A stretch of 64,000 nucleotides of DNA from Nostoc sp. PCC 7107 (GCF_000316625.1 NC_019676.1:2553501-2617500), one strand, 5' to 3'. Shown: positions 8,292 to 19,754, counted from the stretch's first letter. Translations and numbers: made by a program. The notes: generated by a model from the sequence alone, not told the origin.

Positions 8292-11200
8292 ATGGATGCT
8301 AAAGTTTGCACTCCCATAATTCTTGGATATCAAATTAGGGAAGTACTATACACAGGCTCCCGAACTAGAGTATATCGAGCTATCCGCCAGTTTGATCAAC
8401 TACCAGTAGTTATCAAGCTTTTGACTTCAGAATGTCCCAGTTTCTCAGAATTATTACAATTTCGCAATCAATATAGCATTAGTAAAAATCTTCCCATTCC
8501 TGGAATTATCCATCCCTTAGCATTAGAAACCTACGGTAATGGTTATATTTTGGTGATGGCGGATAGTGGGGGAATCGCATTACGAGAATACATCAAAGCT
8601 AAGATTCTCAGCCTCGACGAATTTTTAGCGATCGCCATCCAACTAGCTAATATTCTTCAAGATTTACACCAAAATCGCGTTATTCATAAAGATATCAAAC
8701 CTGCAAATATTCTGATTAATCCTCAAACAAAACAAGTTCAAATCATTGACTTTAGTATTGCTTCCTTGTTACCTAGAGAAACTCAAGAAATCAAAAGTCC
8801 AAATGTTTTAGAAGGAACACTCGCTTATATTTCTCCAGAACAAACTGGGAGAATGAATCGAGGTATAGATTACCGGAGTGATTTTTATTCTTTGGGCGTG
8901 ACATTTTATGAAATATTGACTGGGAATTTACCCTTTATTTGTAGCGACCCAATGGAGTTGCTGCATTGTCATATTGCTAAACAACCAGATGAACTCAACA
9001 GTACAGAAATCCCCCAGGTAATTGCAGAGATTGTCATGAAGCTGATGGCGAAAAACGCTGAAGACCGGTATCAAAGTGCATTAGGTTTAAAATTTGATTT
9101 AGAAAAATGCCTGTCTCAATCTCAATTAACTGGCAAAGTTGAATATTTTGCCATTGGTGAGAAAGATAGTTGCGATCGCTTCCTCATCCCAGAAAAACTC
9201 TACGGACGGGAAACTGAAGTCCAAACTCTATTAAATGCTTTTAAGCGTGTCACAGTCGGTGCTTCAGAATTAATGTTAGTTGCTGGATCTTCTGGGATTG
9301 GCAAAACTGCGATTGTCAATGAAGTGCATAAACCGATTGTCCAACAACGCGGCTATTTTATTAAAGGTAAATTTGACCAATTCAATCGCAACATTCCGTT
9401 TTCAGCATTTGTGCAAGCCTTCCGCGACTTGATGGGACAGTTGCTGTCAGAATCTGACACACAACTCCAGCAATGGAAAACTCAGATTTTAGCAGTTGTA
9501 GGCGAAAACGCACAAGTTCTGATTGAAGTCATTCCCGAACTAGAAATAATTATTGGAAAACAACCACCCGCACCTGAATTATTGGGTAGTGCGGCGCAGA
9601 ATCGCTTTAATTTGTTATTTCAAAAATTTATTCAAATATTTACCACTGTAGAACATCCATTAGTCATATTTTTAGATGATTTACAGTGGGCTGATTCAGC
9701 TTCCTTTGAGTTGATTAAACTACTAATGCAAAACAGTCATTATCTGTTGGTATTAGGTGCATATCGAGATAATGAAGTGTCACCTATCCACCCATTTATC
9801 TTGATGTTAGAAGAACTCAAGCAAGTAAAAACGATTGTTACTACAATTACTCTTCCACCTCTGACTTGTGATGATACCAATCATTTGGTTGCAGACACGT
9901 TGAATTGTTCTCTAGAATTTACCAAACTCCTGACCGAATTAATTCAGCGAAAAACTCAAGGTAATCCATTTTTTACCACCCAGTTTCTCAAAGCATTACA
10001 CGAAGAAAAATATATTATCTTTAATTGCGATCGCCATTATTGGGAATGTGATTTGCTCAAAGTAAATGAACTATCACTCACTGATGATGTAGTGGAATTT
10101 ATGGCATTGCAATTACAGAAATTACCAGCCGCAACCCAAAAGATTTTAAAATTAGCCGCCTGTGTCGGTAACACGTTTGATTTAGCAACAGTAATGCTGA
10201 TCTCAGAACAATCGCCAACTGATACATCCACAGCATTATGGAAAGCTTTGCAAGAAGGCTTGATTATTCCTACAAGCCAAGTTTACAAATTCTTTCAATT
10301 AGAAGATACGGCACATTCTCAAGCAGAACACACCATCAATCCAACATATCGATTTCTACACGATCGCATTCAACAAGCCGCCTATTCTTTAATACCTGAT
10401 GACCAAAAACAAGTCACGCATTATCAGATCGGGCAACAATTATTAAGTCATCTCTCGGAGGAAAAACAGCGGGAAAGTATTTTTGATATCGTCAATCATT
10501 TAAATATGGGGAGCGAGTTGATTACCACACAAAGACAAAGAAATCAATTAGCAAAGTTAAACCTTATGGCTGGAGAAAAAGCCCTGGCAGCAACGGCATA
10601 CTCTGCTGCTGCTAAATATTTTGATAGTGGAGTTAAGTTTCTACATGCCGATAGCTGGCAAAGCGAGTATAGGCTGACATTATCTCTTTATGAATCTGCA
10701 ATTGAGGCAGAATATCTTAACATCAACTTTGCTCATGCTCAATCCTTAGCTAATTTTGTTTTAGAGCGCACGACTAGCCTACTTGATCGCGTCAAATTTT
10801 ATGAACTGCAAATTCAAATGTATATGGCTCAGTCAGAAACGCCAAAAGCACTGGCCATAGGTATGTCGGCTTTAGAACTTTTAGGAGTAGATTTAAACAA
10901 TGCTCCCGCATCTTCAGCAATTTATCTGCCACAACTAGCCACAATAGAATCATTGCCAGTTATGCAAGATGCTCATCAAATTGCTGTTATGCGTATACTC
11001 ATGGCAATTTTTTCTCCAGCCTACACCACAAAACCAGAACTTTTGTCCCCGATTGTTTTGACAATGATTAATCTAAGTTTAAAACAGGGACACACATCGC
11101 TGACTGCCTTTGCCTATGTATTTTATGGCATAATGCTGTGTGGATTTGAGAAGGATTTAGATAAGGGATATTACTCTGGATTACTGGCTTTGAAAGTATT

Positions 11201-14075
11201 AGAGCAGTTCTCAGCCAGAGAATTAGAGTGTAAAGTTAGCAATTTATTTAATGTTTTTATTAGACCTTGGAAAGAACCTCTAATTCAAACTATAGAACCA
11301 TTAGGTAGGGCTAGTCAAATAGGTTTTGAAATGGGGGATATTGAGTATGCTAGTTATGCCACTGCTCATCGCTGTACCTATCGATTTCTAGCTGGAGAAA
11401 ATCTTGTAGACTTACAAGAAAAACAAAAGATAGCGCTTGAAGTTTTGCAGCCAATTAAACAACATCATTCTCTGGTTAATGCTCAAATTTGGCAGCAACT
11501 CGTCTCCAATTTGTTGGGAGATGTTACTGATATAAAAAAATTATCCGGTGAGCATTTTGATGAAACTGAGCTTATACCCATTTTGTGTGCCGGAAATGAT
11601 CGATCACTGTCGTTTACAGCTTATTTGGCTAAGTGTATTCTCAGTTATTTATTTGCCGATTATCCGGTGGCTGTAACATCAGCAGTTCAGGCAGCAAATT
11701 ATGCAGATGCAGCTATTGGAGTGACTGTTGCACTCCACAACTTTTATTACTCTCTTGCGCTGCTGTCTCAATCTGAAGACAGTGGCACACCAAATATAAA
11801 CAAAAATTATCAATCTCTGCTAGGCCAAATAGAAGTTAATCAAAAATTATTGAAAGTATGGGCTGTTCATGCGCCAAAAAACTTTGAACATAAATACAAT
11901 TTGGTAGAAGCAGAAAAATGTCGAGTATTAGGCAAAAAAACAGCAGCCATTGAACTATATGATCGTGCTATTGGTGGAGCTATAAAAAATAATTATATCC
12001 AAGAAGCAGCACTCAGCAATGAGTTGGCGGCCAAATTTTACCTCGACTGGGGTAAAGAGAAAATTGCCCAAGTTTATATGCAGGAAGCTTACTATGGCTA
12101 TGCTAATTGGGGTGCAGCAGCGAAAACTGAAGATTTAGAATATCGTTACCCTAACTTATTACTGCCCATTCTCCAAAAAATAAATCCTATTCTGAACATC
12201 TGGGATACTCTCGAAACTTTGGTTGTCCCTAATTTATCAATTCATTCTTCCACAAAAGTCAACGGTTCTTCTAGCTCTAGCATCAATAATGCACTAGATT
12301 TTACCGCCATCCTCAAAGCCTCTCAAGCATTATCCATGACAATTGTTCTGGATGAACTATTACAAAAACTCACGCAGATTGTTTTGCAAAATTCTGGGGG
12401 CGATTACTGTGCCTTAATTCTGCCCGATAGTGATGGTAACTGGCACCTCAAAGCCATTGCTACACTTGAAAGTACAGAACTTGTTTCTGAACCTCTGGAG
12501 GGGAATTTCCTGCTACCCGTTAAGCTGATACAGTACGTCAAAAATACCCAAGCAATTGTAGCCTTCGATAATCTAAAAACTGATCTACCCGTAATTGGGG
12601 AATATTTAACGAAGCACCAACCAAAAAGCGTAGTTTGCTTACCAATTCTGAATCAAGGAAATTTGATTGGGATTGTGTATTTAAAGAATCAGTCTACTAG
12701 TCAAGTATTTACAAATGAGCGCATTCTCATTCTGAATTTCCTGTGTACTCAAGCTGCTATTTCTCTAGAAAATGCTAGACTCCATGCCCAAGAACGGGCA
12801 AAATCCTATCGTTTAGAGCAATCTCAACAAAGATTACAAATTATCATTCAACAAACACCAGTAGCTGTCCTAGAGTGGAATACTCAGTTTGAGTTTCAAA
12901 ATTGGAATCCAGCTGCGGAAAAATTATTTGGCTATACACAATCAGAAATATTAGGTAAACATTTTCGTACTATTATTCCTGAAGAGTATCACGCTTACAC
13001 AGATGATATTGCCACTTCAATTTTAGCTGAAAATGGTGGTTCTCACGCTATTAATGAAAACATTACTAAAGATGGTCGACGGATTGTTTGTGAATGGTTT
13101 AATGCCGCACTACTTGATGCTAATGGAGAGATTTATGGTGGCGTTTCAATGGGGTTAGATATTAGCGATCGCCAACGGGCAGAAGCCGCCATTCAGAAAA
13201 AATCACAGGAACTAGAAATGGCTTTAAAAGCCCTACAGCAAGCACAATTACAAATTATTCAAAGTGAGAAAATGTCCGCTTTGGGTAACTTAGTTGCTGG
13301 TATCGCCCACGAAATGAATAATCCCTTGGGCTTTATTGCCGCTACTCTCAAACAAGCTAAACCCACCTTTGCTGATATTATTGAACACTTGAAAATCTAT
13401 CAAGAAACTTTACCTGATAAGAGTGAAGAAATCCTCGATCACGAGTCAGAAATTGATTTGGAATATAGCTTAGAGGATTTACCAAAAATGCTCGATTCCA
13501 TGACAATGGCTTGCGATAGATTAAAAAATATCAGCACTTCTCTACGCACATTCTCCCGTGCTGATAGAGATTATAAAGTGCCATTTAATCTTCATGAAGG
13601 CATTGATAGTACAATCTTAATTCTCAAGCATCGTCTCAAAGCCAACGAACAGCGTCCCGCGATTGAAGTAATAACTAGCTACGGTAATTTACCACAAATA
13701 GAATGTTTTCCTGGGCAATTAAATCAGGTATTTATGAATATTTTAGCAAATGCCATTGACGCATTGGAAGAATCAAATCATGGACGGAGTTTTGAGCAAA
13801 TTCAAGCTCATCCTAACCTGATTACAATTACCACATCAATGACGGATAAATATGCAAAAATCTCCATTACTGACAACGGTAAAGGCATGAGCGAAGAGGT
13901 AAAATGCAAAATCTTTGACCATTTATTTACTACTAAAGCTGTAGATAAAGGTACGGGTTTAGGTTTGGCGATCGCTCTGCAAATTGTCGAGGAAAAACAT
14001 AACGGTCAAATCGCAGTTAATTCTGTTATGGGAGAGGGAACAGAATTTCTTATTTCCCTTCCCATTAAGGCTTAA
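8292..14075 (+). CDS. Giant hybrid: Ser/Thr kinase - AAA ATPase - GAF - PAS - histidine kinase (copy 1)
   Basis: A 1927-residue cytosolic sensor of the cyanobacterial HstK type. Order: protein kinase domain (about 10-275) with VIHKDIKPANILI at about 130, IDFSIAS in place of DFG, and the GTLAYISPEQTG activation loop; P-loop ATPase (about 300-600) with Walker A GSSGIGKTA near 330 and Walker B FLDDLQWAD near 459; a long helical, TPR-like middle; GAF (about 1335-1495); PAS (about 1510-1620); HisKA with AGIAHEMNNPLG (His near 1671) and HATPase with NILANAID, DNGKGMS and GTGLGLAIA. It probably integrates a ligand signal and phosphorylates proteins on Ser/Thr and a separate response regulator; none is next door. 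A terminator at 14111-14145 follows. The closely related copy 2 comes next. Confidence 0.92.
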   Translation: MDAKVCTPIILGYQIREVLYTGSRTRVYRAIRQFDQLPVVIKLLTSECPSFSELLQFRNQYSISKNLPIPGIIHPLALETYGNGYILVMADSGGIALREYIKAKILSLDEFLAIAIQLANILQDLHQNRVIHKDIKPANILINPQTKQVQIIDFSIASLLPRETQEIKSPNVLEGTLAYISPEQTGRMNRGIDYRSDFYSLGVTFYEILTGNLPFICSDPMELLHCHIAKQPDELNSTEIPQVIAEIVMKLMAKNAEDRYQSALGLKFDLEKCLSQSQLTGKVEYFAIGEKDSCDRFLIPEKLYGRETEVQTLLNAFKRVTVGASELMLVAGSSGIGKTAIVNEVHKPIVQQRGYFIKGKFDQFNRNIPFSAFVQAFRDLMGQLLSESDTQLQQWKTQILAVVGENAQVLIEVIPELEIIIGKQPPAPELLGSAAQNRFNLLFQKFIQIFTTVEHPLVIFLDDLQWADSASFELIKLLMQNSHYLLVLGAYRDNEVSPIHPFILMLEELKQVKTIVTTITLPPLTCDDTNHLVADTLNCSLEFTKLLTELIQRKTQGNPFFTTQFLKALHEEKYIIFNCDRHYWECDLLKVNELSLTDDVVEFMALQLQKLPAATQKILKLAACVGNTFDLATVMLISEQSPTDTSTALWKALQEGLIIPTSQVYKFFQLEDTAHSQAEHTINPTYRFLHDRIQQAAYSLIPDDQKQVTHYQIGQQLLSHLSEEKQRESIFDIVNHLNMGSELITTQRQRNQLAKLNLMAGEKALAATAYSAAAKYFDSGVKFLHADSWQSEYRLTLSLYESAIEAEYLNINFAHAQSLANFVLERTTSLLDRVKFYELQIQMYMAQSETPKALAIGMSALELLGVDLNNAPASSAIYLPQLATIESLPVMQDAHQIAVMRILMAIFSPAYTTKPELLSPIVLTMINLSLKQGHTSLTAFAYVFYGIMLCGFEKDLDKGYYSGLLALKVLEQFSARELECKVSNLFNVFIRPWKEPLIQTIEPLGRASQIGFEMGDIEYASYATAHRCTYRFLAGENLVDLQEKQKIALEVLQPIKQHHSLVNAQIWQQLVSNLLGDVTDIKKLSGEHFDETELIPILCAGNDRSLSFTAYLAKCILSYLFADYPVAVTSAVQAANYADAAIGVTVALHNFYYSLALLSQSEDSGTPNINKNYQSLLGQIEVNQKLLKVWAVHAPKNFEHKYNLVEAEKCRVLGKKTAAIELYDRAIGGAIKNNYIQEAALSNELAAKFYLDWGKEKIAQVYMQEAYYGYANWGAAAKTEDLEYRYPNLLLPILQKINPILNIWDTLETLVVPNLSIHSSTKVNGSSSSSINNALDFTAILKASQALSMTIVLDELLQKLTQIVLQNSGGDYCALILPDSDGNWHLKAIATLESTELVSEPLEGNFLLPVKLIQYVKNTQAIVAFDNLKTDLPVIGEYLTKHQPKSVVCLPILNQGNLIGIVYLKNQSTSQVFTNERILILNFLCTQAAISLENARLHAQERAKSYRLEQSQQRLQIIIQQTPVAVLEWNTQFEFQNWNPAAEKLFGYTQSEILGKHFRTIIPEEYHAYTDDIATSILAENGGSHAINENITKDGRRIVCEWFNAALLDANGEIYGGVSMGLDISDRQRAEAAIQKKSQELEMALKALQQAQLQIIQSEKMSALGNLVAGIAHEMNNPLGFIAATLKQAKPTFADIIEHLKIYQETLPDKSEEILDHESEIDLEYSLEDLPKMLDSMTMACDRLKNISTSLRTFSRADRDYKVPFNLHEGIDSTILILKHRLKANEQRPAIEVITSYGNLPQIECFPGQLNQVFMNILANAIDALEESNHGRSFEQIQAHPNLITITTSMTDKYAKISITDNGKGMSEEVKCKIFDHLFTTKAVDKGTGLGLAIALQIVEEKHNGQIAVNSVMGEGTEFLISLPIKA

Positions 14076-14110
14076 TTTGGGAACTTTGATTTAAAAATTG
14101 CAATTCAATT

Positions 14111-14145
14111 CAGGTAGGTAATGCGGAAAAGTCGCTGCCTACCTG
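14111..14145 (+). terminator. Terminator after kinase hybrid copy 1
   Basis: Perfect 8-bp arms CAGGTAGG (14111-14118) and CCTACCTG (14138-14145), followed by ATTTTTATG. It lies 35 bases past the stop of copy 1 and suggests that the two hybrid kinases are transcribed separately. Confidence 0.75.
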
Positions 14146-14366
14146 ATTTTTATGTTTGGACATTACCCACCCTAGGATGATAGAGAATAATACTTTTTTG
14201 AAGTTGCAATTGGACACTTACTTAAGTAATAAAAGTGTTTAATTACACATATTTATTTGTTAGTAAATATCTCATCAATGGGAATACTAAGCTTATCTAA
14301 ACTTGCTGCGCGTGGTTTCATCCATGTAGAGAAGCAAAGGCCAAAAAAAGCTAGAGGTGTATATAA

Positions 14367-17300
14367 ATGGCTACTGAGTTTCCTACCCCCGTCATTCCTG
14401 GATATCAAATTAGCTTTCAACTGTATGCAGGTTCTAGAACCAGAGTATATCGTGCTATCCGCCAAGTCGATCAACTGCCAGTAGTCATCAAACTCTTGAC
14501 CTCAGAATATCCCAGTTTTCAAGAATTATTGCAATTTCGCAACCAATATACGATTAGTAAAAATCTCCAAATTCCGGGGATTATTCATCCCTTGTCATTA
14601 GAAACATATCGCAATGGTTATATTTTGGTGATGGCGGATACAGGCGCGATCGCTCTACGGGAATACATCAAAACTAGCACTCTTTCCTTAGCAGAATTTT
14701 TAGCGATCGCCATTCAATTAAGCAATATTCTCCAAGATTTGCATCAACATCGCGTTATCCACAAAGATATCAAACCTGCTAATATCCTGATTCATCCCTA
14801 CACTAAACAAGTACAACTGATTGACTTTAGTATTGCTTCCTTGTTACCTAGAGAAACTCAAGAAATCAAAAGTCCCAACGTTTTAGAAGGAACACTAGCT
14901 TACATTTCCCCAGAACAAACTGGGAGAATGAATCGGGGTATAGATTACCGGAGTGATTTTTATTCTTTAGGTGTGACATTTTACGAACTCTTGACTGGGA
15001 ATTTACCATTTATTTGTAATGACCCAATGGAGTTAGTTCATTGCCATATAGCTAAAACGCTAACTATATTGGGAAACATATCAGATATACCGCCGGTGAT
15101 TGCGGATATTGTCAAGAAATTGATGGCGAAAAATGCCGAAGATAGATATCAAAGTGCTTTGGGATTAAAGTTTGATTTAGAAACTTGTTATGAGCAGTTG
15201 CAAGATACTGGCAAAGTTGAATATTTTGCCATTGGTAGACGGGATATTTGCGATCGCTTCCTCATCCCTGAAAAACTCTACGGACGAGACGTAGAAGTTA
15301 CCAGCATAGTGCAAGCTTTTGAGCGCGTCGCCAACGGTAAAACCGAAATGATGCTAGTAGCAGGATTTTCCGGGATTGGTAAAACCGCCGTCATCAATGA
15401 GGTTCACAAACCCATTACCCGACAACAAGGCTATTTCATCAAAGGTAAATTTGACCAGTTTAATCGTAATCTTCCCTTATTAGCTTTTGTCCAAGCTTTG
15501 CGAGATTTAATCGGGCAGTTATTATCCGAATCAGACACCCAATTAAACCAATGGCGCAGCAAAATTCTCACAGCTTTGGGTGATAATGGACAAGTTTTAA
15601 TTGAAGTGATGCCAGAACTCGAAAGAGTGATTGGTAAACAACCTGCCGCACCAGAACTTTCGGGAACCGCCGCCCAAAATCGTTTTAACTTATTATTCCA
15701 GAAATTTATTGCTGTTTTTACCACAGCAGAACACCCATTAGTCATGTTTCTTGATGACTTGCAATGGGCAGATTTAGCTTCTTTGCAATTGATTAAACTG
15801 CTGATGGCAGATAAAAATTATCTGTTATTGTTGGGAGCTTATCGAGACAATGAAGTATCGCAGACACACCCATTAATTTTGACAGTTGAGGAACTCCAGC
15901 AAGTTGGCAAAACAGTTAATACAATTACCCTTGCGCCTCTAATGTTAAGTGATGTCAATCAGTTAGTTGCAGATACGCTGCATTGTACAACAGAGCGATC
16001 GCTTCCCCTGACAGAATTAATTGTCCGCAAGACCCAAGGTAATCCCTTTTTCATTACTCAGTTTCTCAAAGCATTATACGAAGATGGCGAAATTAAATTT
16101 AATTGTGAACAGGGATATTGGGAATGTGATATTGTCCAAATTAATGCCTTATCTCTCACAGATGATGTGGTGGAGTTTATGGCACAACAATTGCAGAAGT
16201 TACCTGATGAAACACAACAAATAGTCAAATTAGCTGCTTGTATCGGTAATCAATTTGATTTAGCCACCTTAGCGATTGTTTCTGAACAATTACAGATGGA
16301 AGCAGCAACAGCTTTATGGAAGGCTTTACAAGAAGGCTTAATTCTCCCTCAAAGTGAAGTTTATAAATTTTATCTCAACCATGAACAAACAGATACAAAT
16401 ACTCACAACATTGAAAATTTAACCTATCGCTTTCTCCACGATCGCGTCCAACAAGCTGCTTACTCTTTAATTCCCGATCGCCAAAAACAAGCCACTCACC
16501 TCAAAATTGGCCAATTACTCTGGAGTAATACCCTAGAGCAAGAGTTAGAAACACGCATTTTTGATATTGTCAATCAGCTAAATATCGGCATTGAATTAAT
16601 TACAGAACCATCCCAAAAAGAACAATTAGCCCAGTTAAACTTACGGGCTGGACATAAAGCTAAAGTTGCGACAGCCTACTCTGCGGCTGTGAGTTACTTA
16701 AATACAGGTTTAACACTTTTAACAGCAAATAGTTGGCAAAGTCAGTATGATTTAACTCTACAGTTTTATGCAGCTTTAGCAGAATCAGAATATTTAAACA
16801 CTAATTTTTCTCAATCTAAATACTTCATTGAGCAAACGCTTTTATCGGCTCGCAACTCACTAGATAAAATCAAAGTTTATGAAATCCAGATTTTATCTTA
16901 CACTGCTCAAAACAAACTGATAGAAGCTATAAATACAGGGAGAGAAGCTTTAGACTTGCTAGGTGTAGATTTTCCTGAAGATTGTGATTTTGAGACAATG
17001 ATTACCCAACATCAACAACTCAAAATTATTTTAGGCGATCGCCCCATAGAAACTCTTGCAGATTTACCAATTCTCCAAGACTCTCATCAATTAGCGGCGA
17101 TGCGAATCTTAGTTGGTTTATTTGCATCTGTGTATTTAGCTAAACCACAGTTATTACCTTTAAAGATATTCACAATGGTGAAAATCTGCATTCAAAAGGG
17201 TAACTCTCCTCAAGCAGCTATAGCCTATAGTTTGTATGGCTTATTTTTGTGCGCTACCGGAGAAATTGAGCGCGGCTATCAATTTGGTCAACTAGCAACT

Positions 17301-19754
17301 ATTGTCTTAGAACAATTGCAAGCTAAAGAGTTAACTAGTAAAGTTAATCTCACCTTTGCTTTATTTATTAAACATTGGCAAGATTCTCTGCGTTCTACAT
17401 TACCTGTGTTTTTATCAGGTCTAACCAGTGGGCTAGAACACGGTGATTTAGAATATGTTGGTTATTGTGCTAATTGTTATTGCCAATTTCTATTTTGGAC
17501 AGGTGAACATCTCGAAATTGCCGAAGCTGAAGCTGATAAATACTGTTTGCTGATTGAAGATATTAAGCAAGAAGCTTCTTTAATTTGGGCAAATACATGG
17601 CGACAAACAGTAATGAATTTGCGTGGTAAGGCTGAAAATGCCAAAATGCTGATTGGTTCTAGCTTTAGTGAAACTCTGACTCTGCCATCTTTGATTCAAA
17701 GTCGTAATGTGAATGGAATTTGCTATGTTTATCTAGCAAAACTCTTACTATGTTATTTATTTGGTGATGTGGAAATTGCCAAAGATTATGCTAGTAAATT
17801 TGAAGAATATGAACAAGGAGCAGCGGGATTATTGATTATTCCGCTGAAGAATTTTTATCAATCTTTGAGTTTGTTGTCATCATATTCTAGTTCAGATACA
17901 GAACAAGTAACTGTAGATTTAGAGAAGATTGCAAACAATCAAAAATCAATGAAGATATGGGCAGATCATGCTCCTATGAACTACCTACACAAGTTTCAAT
18001 TAGTAGAAGCTGAAATTCATCGAGTATTAGGCAAATACTATGAAGCTGGTGATTTGTACGATCGCGCGATCGCTCTGGCTCAAACTAACGGCTATCTGCA
18101 AGAAGCAGCCCTCGCCCATGAATTAGCAGCAAAGTTTTACCTAGCTTGGGGTAAAGATAAAATCGCCACAGCTTATATGCAGCAAGCTTATTATGGTTAT
18201 GCTCATTGGGGTGCAAAAGCCAAAACTGACGATTTAGAAAGCCGCTATCCCGATTTACTGCGTCCCATTTTCCAGCAGACAACACCAATTCTCAACCCAT
18301 TGGAAACCTTGGCTGCTATTACTAACTCCCATGTCTCGATTCATAACGCAACAAACACTAACACCTCTAATACAAGTCTGAATATTGCTTTAGATTTTGC
18401 TGCTATTCTCAAAGCCTCTCAGAGTCTATCTAGCACAATTCAACTAGATGAACTATTACATCAACTAACTCAGATTATTCTACAAAACTCTGGGGGCGAT
18501 CGCTGCGCTTTAATCTTGCCAAATAGTTATGGAATATGGGAGGTGAGAGCCATTACCACATCCGAAACCACAGAACTTTGTCGCCAACCCTTGGAAGGTA
18601 ATTCCATCCTCCCCGTCAAACTGATTCAATACGTCAAAAACAACCGAGAAGTTGTAGTAATTAACGAACTCAAAACAGATTTACCTGTAATTGATGAGTA
18701 TTTACATCAGCGCCAACCAAAAAGTCTGTTATGCTTACCAATCATCTATCAGGGAAGCTTGATTGGGATTTTGTATTTGAAGAATCGCTTTACTAGTGGA
18801 GTGTTTACAGGCGATCGCATCCTTATTCTCAACTTCCTTTGTAGTCAAGCTGCTATTTCTCTAGAAAATGCTCGCCTTTATCAGCAAGCTCAAGCTTATG
18901 CTCAACAGTTGGAACAATCTCAACTCCAGATAGTACAAAATGAAAAAATGGCATCTTTGGGTAACTTAGTCGCTGGTGTTGCTCATGAAGTTAATAACCC
19001 CATTGGTTTTCTTTACGGTAGTATCAGTAACGCTCAAGAATACACTCAGGATTTAATCAGACATCTAGAACTTTATCAGCAATACTACTCTGAACCTGTT
19101 GCACCAATTCAAAATAATGCCAAGAATATCGATTTGGACTTTTTAATTGCAGATTTACCCAAGTTACTGCATTCCATGACTGAAGCAACTGAGCGTATTA
19201 AATCGATTAGCACCAGTCTGCGTACCTTTTCCCGTGCAGATACGATTAATCAAGTGATGGCTAACATTCATGATGGTATTGATAGCACCTTGTTAATTTT
19301 AAAATACCGCCTCAAAGCCAACGAACATCGTCCTGCCATTAATATTCAGCAAGAATACGGTGATATACCTTTAATTGAATGCTTTCCTGGTCAGTTAAAC
19401 CAAGTATTTATGAATATCTTGGCTAATGCCATTGATATGTTTGATGATATGGCACAAGAACGCACATTTGCCGAATTGCAAACTCATCCTCAAGAAATTA
19501 CTATCCGCACTCAAGCAATTGCCAACCAAGTTTACATCCATATTCAAGATAACGGTAAAGGGATGAGTGCCGAAGTTCAAGCAAAAATTTTTGACCATTT
19601 ATTTACTACCAAAGCAGTTGGTAAAGGTACTGGTTTGGGAATGGCGATCGCTCGTCAAATTGTGGAAGAAAAACACAACGGTAAAATCGAAGTTAATTCA
19701 ATTTTGGGAAAAGGCACAGAATTCATCATTTCCTTGGCTATTAAGACTGCTTGA
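14367..19754 (+). CDS. Giant hybrid: Ser/Thr kinase - AAA ATPase - GAF - histidine kinase (copy 2)
   Basis: A 1795-residue paralogue of the preceding gene. The kinase domain is almost identical in key segments (HKDIKPANILI near 130, IDFSIASLLPRE, GTLAYISPEQTG), followed by a P-loop (GFSGIGKTA near 332) with Walker B MFLDDLQWAD, the helical middle, GAF (about 1340-1500), HisKA with AGVAHEVNNPIGF (His near 1537), and HATPase with FMNILANAID, DNGKGMS and GTGLGMAIA. It lacks the PAS domain that copy 1 carries between GAF and HisKA. AGAGGTG lies 8 bases before the ATG. The pair probably arose by tandem duplication followed by loss or gain of PAS. No response regulator is adjacent. Confidence 0.92.
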   Translation: MATEFPTPVIPGYQISFQLYAGSRTRVYRAIRQVDQLPVVIKLLTSEYPSFQELLQFRNQYTISKNLQIPGIIHPLSLETYRNGYILVMADTGAIALREYIKTSTLSLAEFLAIAIQLSNILQDLHQHRVIHKDIKPANILIHPYTKQVQLIDFSIASLLPRETQEIKSPNVLEGTLAYISPEQTGRMNRGIDYRSDFYSLGVTFYELLTGNLPFICNDPMELVHCHIAKTLTILGNISDIPPVIADIVKKLMAKNAEDRYQSALGLKFDLETCYEQLQDTGKVEYFAIGRRDICDRFLIPEKLYGRDVEVTSIVQAFERVANGKTEMMLVAGFSGIGKTAVINEVHKPITRQQGYFIKGKFDQFNRNLPLLAFVQALRDLIGQLLSESDTQLNQWRSKILTALGDNGQVLIEVMPELERVIGKQPAAPELSGTAAQNRFNLLFQKFIAVFTTAEHPLVMFLDDLQWADLASLQLIKLLMADKNYLLLLGAYRDNEVSQTHPLILTVEELQQVGKTVNTITLAPLMLSDVNQLVADTLHCTTERSLPLTELIVRKTQGNPFFITQFLKALYEDGEIKFNCEQGYWECDIVQINALSLTDDVVEFMAQQLQKLPDETQQIVKLAACIGNQFDLATLAIVSEQLQMEAATALWKALQEGLILPQSEVYKFYLNHEQTDTNTHNIENLTYRFLHDRVQQAAYSLIPDRQKQATHLKIGQLLWSNTLEQELETRIFDIVNQLNIGIELITEPSQKEQLAQLNLRAGHKAKVATAYSAAVSYLNTGLTLLTANSWQSQYDLTLQFYAALAESEYLNTNFSQSKYFIEQTLLSARNSLDKIKVYEIQILSYTAQNKLIEAINTGREALDLLGVDFPEDCDFETMITQHQQLKIILGDRPIETLADLPILQDSHQLAAMRILVGLFASVYLAKPQLLPLKIFTMVKICIQKGNSPQAAIAYSLYGLFLCATGEIERGYQFGQLATIVLEQLQAKELTSKVNLTFALFIKHWQDSLRSTLPVFLSGLTSGLEHGDLEYVGYCANCYCQFLFWTGEHLEIAEAEADKYCLLIEDIKQEASLIWANTWRQTVMNLRGKAENAKMLIGSSFSETLTLPSLIQSRNVNGICYVYLAKLLLCYLFGDVEIAKDYASKFEEYEQGAAGLLIIPLKNFYQSLSLLSSYSSSDTEQVTVDLEKIANNQKSMKIWADHAPMNYLHKFQLVEAEIHRVLGKYYEAGDLYDRAIALAQTNGYLQEAALAHELAAKFYLAWGKDKIATAYMQQAYYGYAHWGAKAKTDDLESRYPDLLRPIFQQTTPILNPLETLAAITNSHVSIHNATNTNTSNTSLNIALDFAAILKASQSLSSTIQLDELLHQLTQIILQNSGGDRCALILPNSYGIWEVRAITTSETTELCRQPLEGNSILPVKLIQYVKNNREVVVINELKTDLPVIDEYLHQRQPKSLLCLPIIYQGSLIGILYLKNRFTSGVFTGDRILILNFLCSQAAISLENARLYQQAQAYAQQLEQSQLQIVQNEKMASLGNLVAGVAHEVNNPIGFLYGSISNAQEYTQDLIRHLELYQQYYSEPVAPIQNNAKNIDLDFLIADLPKLLHSMTEATERIKSISTSLRTFSRADTINQVMANIHDGIDSTLLILKYRLKANEHRPAINIQQEYGDIPLIECFPGQLNQVFMNILANAIDMFDDMAQERTFAELQTHPQEITIRTQAIANQVYIHIQDNGKGMSAEVQAKIFDHLFTTKAVGKGTGLGMAIARQIVEEKHNGKIEVNSILGKGTEFIISLAIKTA

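Noticed and set aside
14257..14484. Small open frame overlapping the start of kinase hybrid copy 2
   Set aside because: It overlaps the coding start in another frame, has no SD box and shows no recognisable protein features.
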